A stretch of 64,000 nucleotides of DNA, from NCBI RefSeq assembly GCF_012273515.2, contig NZ_CP050975.2, positions 6,448,001 to 6,512,000 of the forward strand. Direction: 5' to 3'. The notes under the pieces were generated by a model. It did not search any database and was not told the DNA's origin. It was given only the letters and a program-made list of their open reading frames with translations. A program made the translations under genes and the position numbers. This DNA is from Streptomyces sp. RPA4-2. GTDB taxonomy: Bacteria > Actinomycetota > Actinomycetes > Streptomycetales > Streptomycetaceae. Shown here one piece after another: positions 62,375-64,000 of this stretch. Numbering within the stretch: position 1 is the first letter of the stretch; each line of letters starts with the position of its first letter.

Positions 62375-63206
62375 CGCTCCGGTCGAGGAACAGGGCCGAC
62401 GCCGTGAGCAGCACCGCGCACAGGCACCAGCTCGCCAGGACGTCCAGCGGCCAGTGGTACCCGCGGCGGACCAGGCCGAAGGCGACCGCCAGGTTCAGGG
62501 CGAGGCAGAGCCCCAGCAGTCCGCGGCGGGCGCGGGCGGTACGGAGCCGGGGGAGGAGGAGCAGGGTGGCGCAGCCGTAGGCGACGACGGCCGTCGCGGT
62601 GTGACCCGAGGGGTAGAAGCCCGTGCCCGGGCCCATGACCGGTGGGCCCGGGCGGGCGACCAGTTCCTTCAGCGGCACGATCACCGCCGGGACGACCGCC
62701 ATCAGCCCCGCGGCGACGGCCGGCGGCAGCCACCAGCGTTCCCGCCCGGCGGCGCGGCCGGACAGCGCCACGTACCCGAGGACGACGGCCAGCACCGGTA
62801 CCGCGACGGGGACGCCGCCCAGGTCGGCGAGGAGTTCGGAGACGCGGTCCGGGTGGACGAGGGAGCGGCTGAGGCGCTCGTCCGCGCGGGCGAGGGGGCC
62901 GTGGGCCGCGACCTGCCAGGTGATCAGCGCGAAGAGGGCGGCCGGAAGGCCGAGCAGCCACAGGAGGCCCGGAAGGCCCAGGAGGAAGGTCGGCCGCCCC
63001 GGAACAGGGGGGGTAGTTCCGGGGCGGCCGACCAGATCGGATCGTCGCGCGCCCCGGGGGGTTTGGGGCGGGCGACTGTCCGATCGGTGAGGAGATCCGG
63101 AGCCGGAAGCTCCGGGTGTGTGCGCGAGGGCACGACCAGGGTGAAGCTGGGGAGGCCTCGACCCTGTGTCGCCCACAGTCCCCTGTGGGCGGGGTGTTTC
63201 TCTCAT
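62313..63206 (-). CDS. PAP2 family phosphatase (membrane)
   Basis: Acid-phosphatase/lipid-phosphatase superfamily protein with about six membrane helices. Motif 2 is GFYPSGHTATA (PSGH) and motif 3 RRGYHWPLDVLASW (R, H and D); motif 1 is KELVARPGPP. The substrate may be undecaprenyl or other lipid phosphates. The C-terminus overlaps the convergent chitinase by 62 bases. The start is unsure: ATG 63206 gives 297 residues, GTG 63176 is possible, but the first 70 codons are not codon-biased and contain a perfect 18-bp hairpin, so the true N-terminus may differ. Membrane part begins near base 62990. Confidence 0.82.
   Translation of the reverse strand: MRETPRPQGTVGDTGSRPPQLHPGRALAHTPGASGSGSPHRSDSRPPQTPRGARRSDLVGRPGTTPPVPGRPTFLLGLPGLLWLLGLPAALFALITWQVAAHGPLARADERLSRSLVHPDRVSELLADLGGVPVAVPVLAVVLGYVALSGRAAGRERWWLPPAVAAGLMAVVPAVIVPLKELVARPGPPVMGPGTGFYPSGHTATAVVAYGCATLLLLPRLRTARARRGLLGLCLALNLAVAFGLVRRGYHWPLDVLASWCLCAVLLTASALFLDRSVSRSSRRSSAGTPSPRTGPS
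62988..63033 (-). terminator. Perfect 18-bp hairpin at the PAP2 N-terminus
   Basis: 62988-63005 pairs with 63016-63033 around the ten-base loop AGGGGGGGTA. It has the form of a terminator, yet lies inside the longest PAP2 reading frame. Confidence 0.55.
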
Positions 63207-63301
63207 CTGGGTAGAACCTACGGCAGGGGATGCGGCACGGACAGTCGCAAACGCGTCCTGCCATCCACCTCGCACACGTTCTTCACACGCTCTGCCCCCG
63301 G

Positions 63302-63368
63302 CCGCACCCGCCGCGGAACGAAGCGGAATCCGCCGTCGGCGGCCTGCCGGGTTCCGGTGCGGGTGCGG
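63302..63368 (-). terminator. Terminator of gabT
   Basis: 63302-63319 pairs with 63351-63368 over 18 positions with two mismatches; a nested GCCG/CGGC stem fills the loop. It lies nine bases beyond the gabT stop. Confidence 0.65.
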
Positions 63369-63376
63369 CGGTGACG

Positions 63377-64000
63377 TCAGACGCGGGAGAAGGCCTGCTC
63401 GATGATGTCGAGGCCCTCGTTGAGGAGGTCCTCGCCGATGACCAGCGGGGGCAGGAAGCGGAGGACGTTGCCGTAGGTGCCACAGGTCAGGACCAGCAGG
63501 CCCTCCTGGTGGCAGGCCTTGGCGAGCGCGGCGGTCGCCTCCGGGTTCGGCTCCTTGGTCGCGCGGTCCTTCACCAGTTCGATGGCGATCATGGCGCCGC
63601 GGCCCCGCACGTCGCCGATGATGTCGAACTTCTCGGCCATGGCACCCAGCCGGGCCTTCATGACCGACTCGATGTTCTTCGCCTTGGCGTTGAGGTCGAG
63701 CTCCTTCATGGTCTCGATCGCGCCGAGCGCGCCCGCGCAGGCCACCGGGTTGCCGCCGTAGGTGCCGCCCAGGCCGCCCGAGTGCGCGGCGTCCATGATC
63801 TCGGCGCGGCCGGTCACGGCGGCGAGCGGCAGACCGCCCGCGATGCCCTTGGCGGTGGTGATCAGGTCGGGGACGATGCCCTCGTCCTCGCACGCGAACC
63901 ACTGGCCGGTGCGGCAGAAGCCGGACTGGATCTCGTCCGCGACGAAGACGATGCCGTTGTCCTTGGCGAACTGGCTGATGGCCGGCAGGAAGCCCTTCGC
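63377..64000 (-). CDS. gabT: 4-aminobutyrate aminotransferase, 3' part
   Basis: PLP enzyme that transfers the amino group of GABA to 2-oxoglutarate, giving succinate semialdehyde. The gene enters from the right edge; about 207 C-terminal residues are visible. They include the DE pair in VFVADEIQSGFCRTG, the Schiff-base Lys in TTAKGIAGGLPLAAV, GGTYGGNPVACAGAL and the C-terminal LPPLVIGEDLL. It would remove the GABA produced by the aldehyde dehydrogenases in this region. Confidence 0.94.
   Translation of the reverse strand, partial: AKGFLPAISQFAKDNGIVFVADEIQSGFCRTGQWFACEDEGIVPDLITTAKGIAGGLPLAAVTGRAEIMDAAHSGGLGGTYGGNPVACAGALGAIETMKELDLNAKAKNIESVMKARLGAMAEKFDIIGDVRGRGAMIAIELVKDRATKEPNPEATAALAKACHQEGLLVLTCGTYGNVLRFLPPLVIGEDLLNEGLDIIEQAFSRV

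Noticed and set aside
1..64000. tRNA, rRNA, insertion sequences or prophage genes
   Set aside because: No cloverleaf-like GGTTCGA/T-loop blocks, no transposase or integrase motifs and no phage structural genes were seen on either strand by eye.

Overview
The window is from a Streptomyces chromosome. This rests on very high GC, abundant GTG and TTG starts with GGAGG-type ribosome sites, the sporulation sigma factor WhiG, four tandem type I signal peptidases, a DasR-type operator and an LAxTG surface protein. From memory, the gene order broadly follows the S. coelicolor segment from rpsP through whiG, rpsB and rlmN to gabT. No database was searched; names come from reading translations and motifs.

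Layout. 1-4.9 kb: 3' end of proS, a SprT-like zinc protein, then a translation operon (rpsP, KH protein, rimM, trmD, rplS). 5-12.9 kb: signal peptidases sipW-X-Y-Z, a NUDIX hydrolase, a DUF2469 protein, yraN, a ComM-like ATPase and dprA, mostly overlapping and probably co-transcribed. 13-20.6 kb: whiG, a TetR regulator, an M23-like protein, rpsB-tsf, pyrH-frr-cdsA. 20.9-25.8 kb: a large secreted subtilisin and a TrmB/LuxR-type regulator lying between cdsA and rlmN. 27-31.2 kb: a TPP riboswitch with its terminator controlling a thiamine ABC importer. 31.4-36.1 kb (minus strand): an LAETG surface protein, a LOG-family protein, a VOC protein and an ABC exporter with a degenerate ATPase signature.

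36.3-41.5 kb and 52.6-64 kb form two halves of an amine/polyamine uptake and degradation region. The first half has a class III aminotransferase, an Lrp regulator, an aldehyde dehydrogenase and an orphan substrate-binding protein. The second has an aldehyde dehydrogenase, a complete spermidine/putrescine-type ABC importer, an FAD amine oxidase-like enzyme and, at the right edge, gabT. Together they would import polyamines, convert them to aminoaldehydes, oxidise these to GABA-type acids and feed succinate semialdehyde into central metabolism. A DasR-controlled GH18 chitinase and a PAP2 phosphatase sit before gabT.

Between the halves (41.5-52.4 kb) is a mixed accessory block: a duplicated PH-domain membrane protein, a 5'-nucleotidase, a class F sortase with its frameshifted probable substrate, an ECF sigma factor with a membrane partner, an ECF41 sigma factor with its NAD(P)-binding partner, a GDPD, a cog1816 deaminase that is probably a 6-aminodeoxyfutalosine deaminase of menaquinone synthesis, a frameshifted DUF4190 protein and a NADAR protein.

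Two themes recur. Short tandem duplications that keep frame occur in sipW (81 bp), rpsB (33 bp), dprA (4 x 30 bp) and a small membrane-protein gene (24 bp). Two genes are broken by what looks like loss of one base in a G or C run, which could be real or an assembly error. No tRNA, rRNA, CRISPR array, insertion sequence or prophage was seen.
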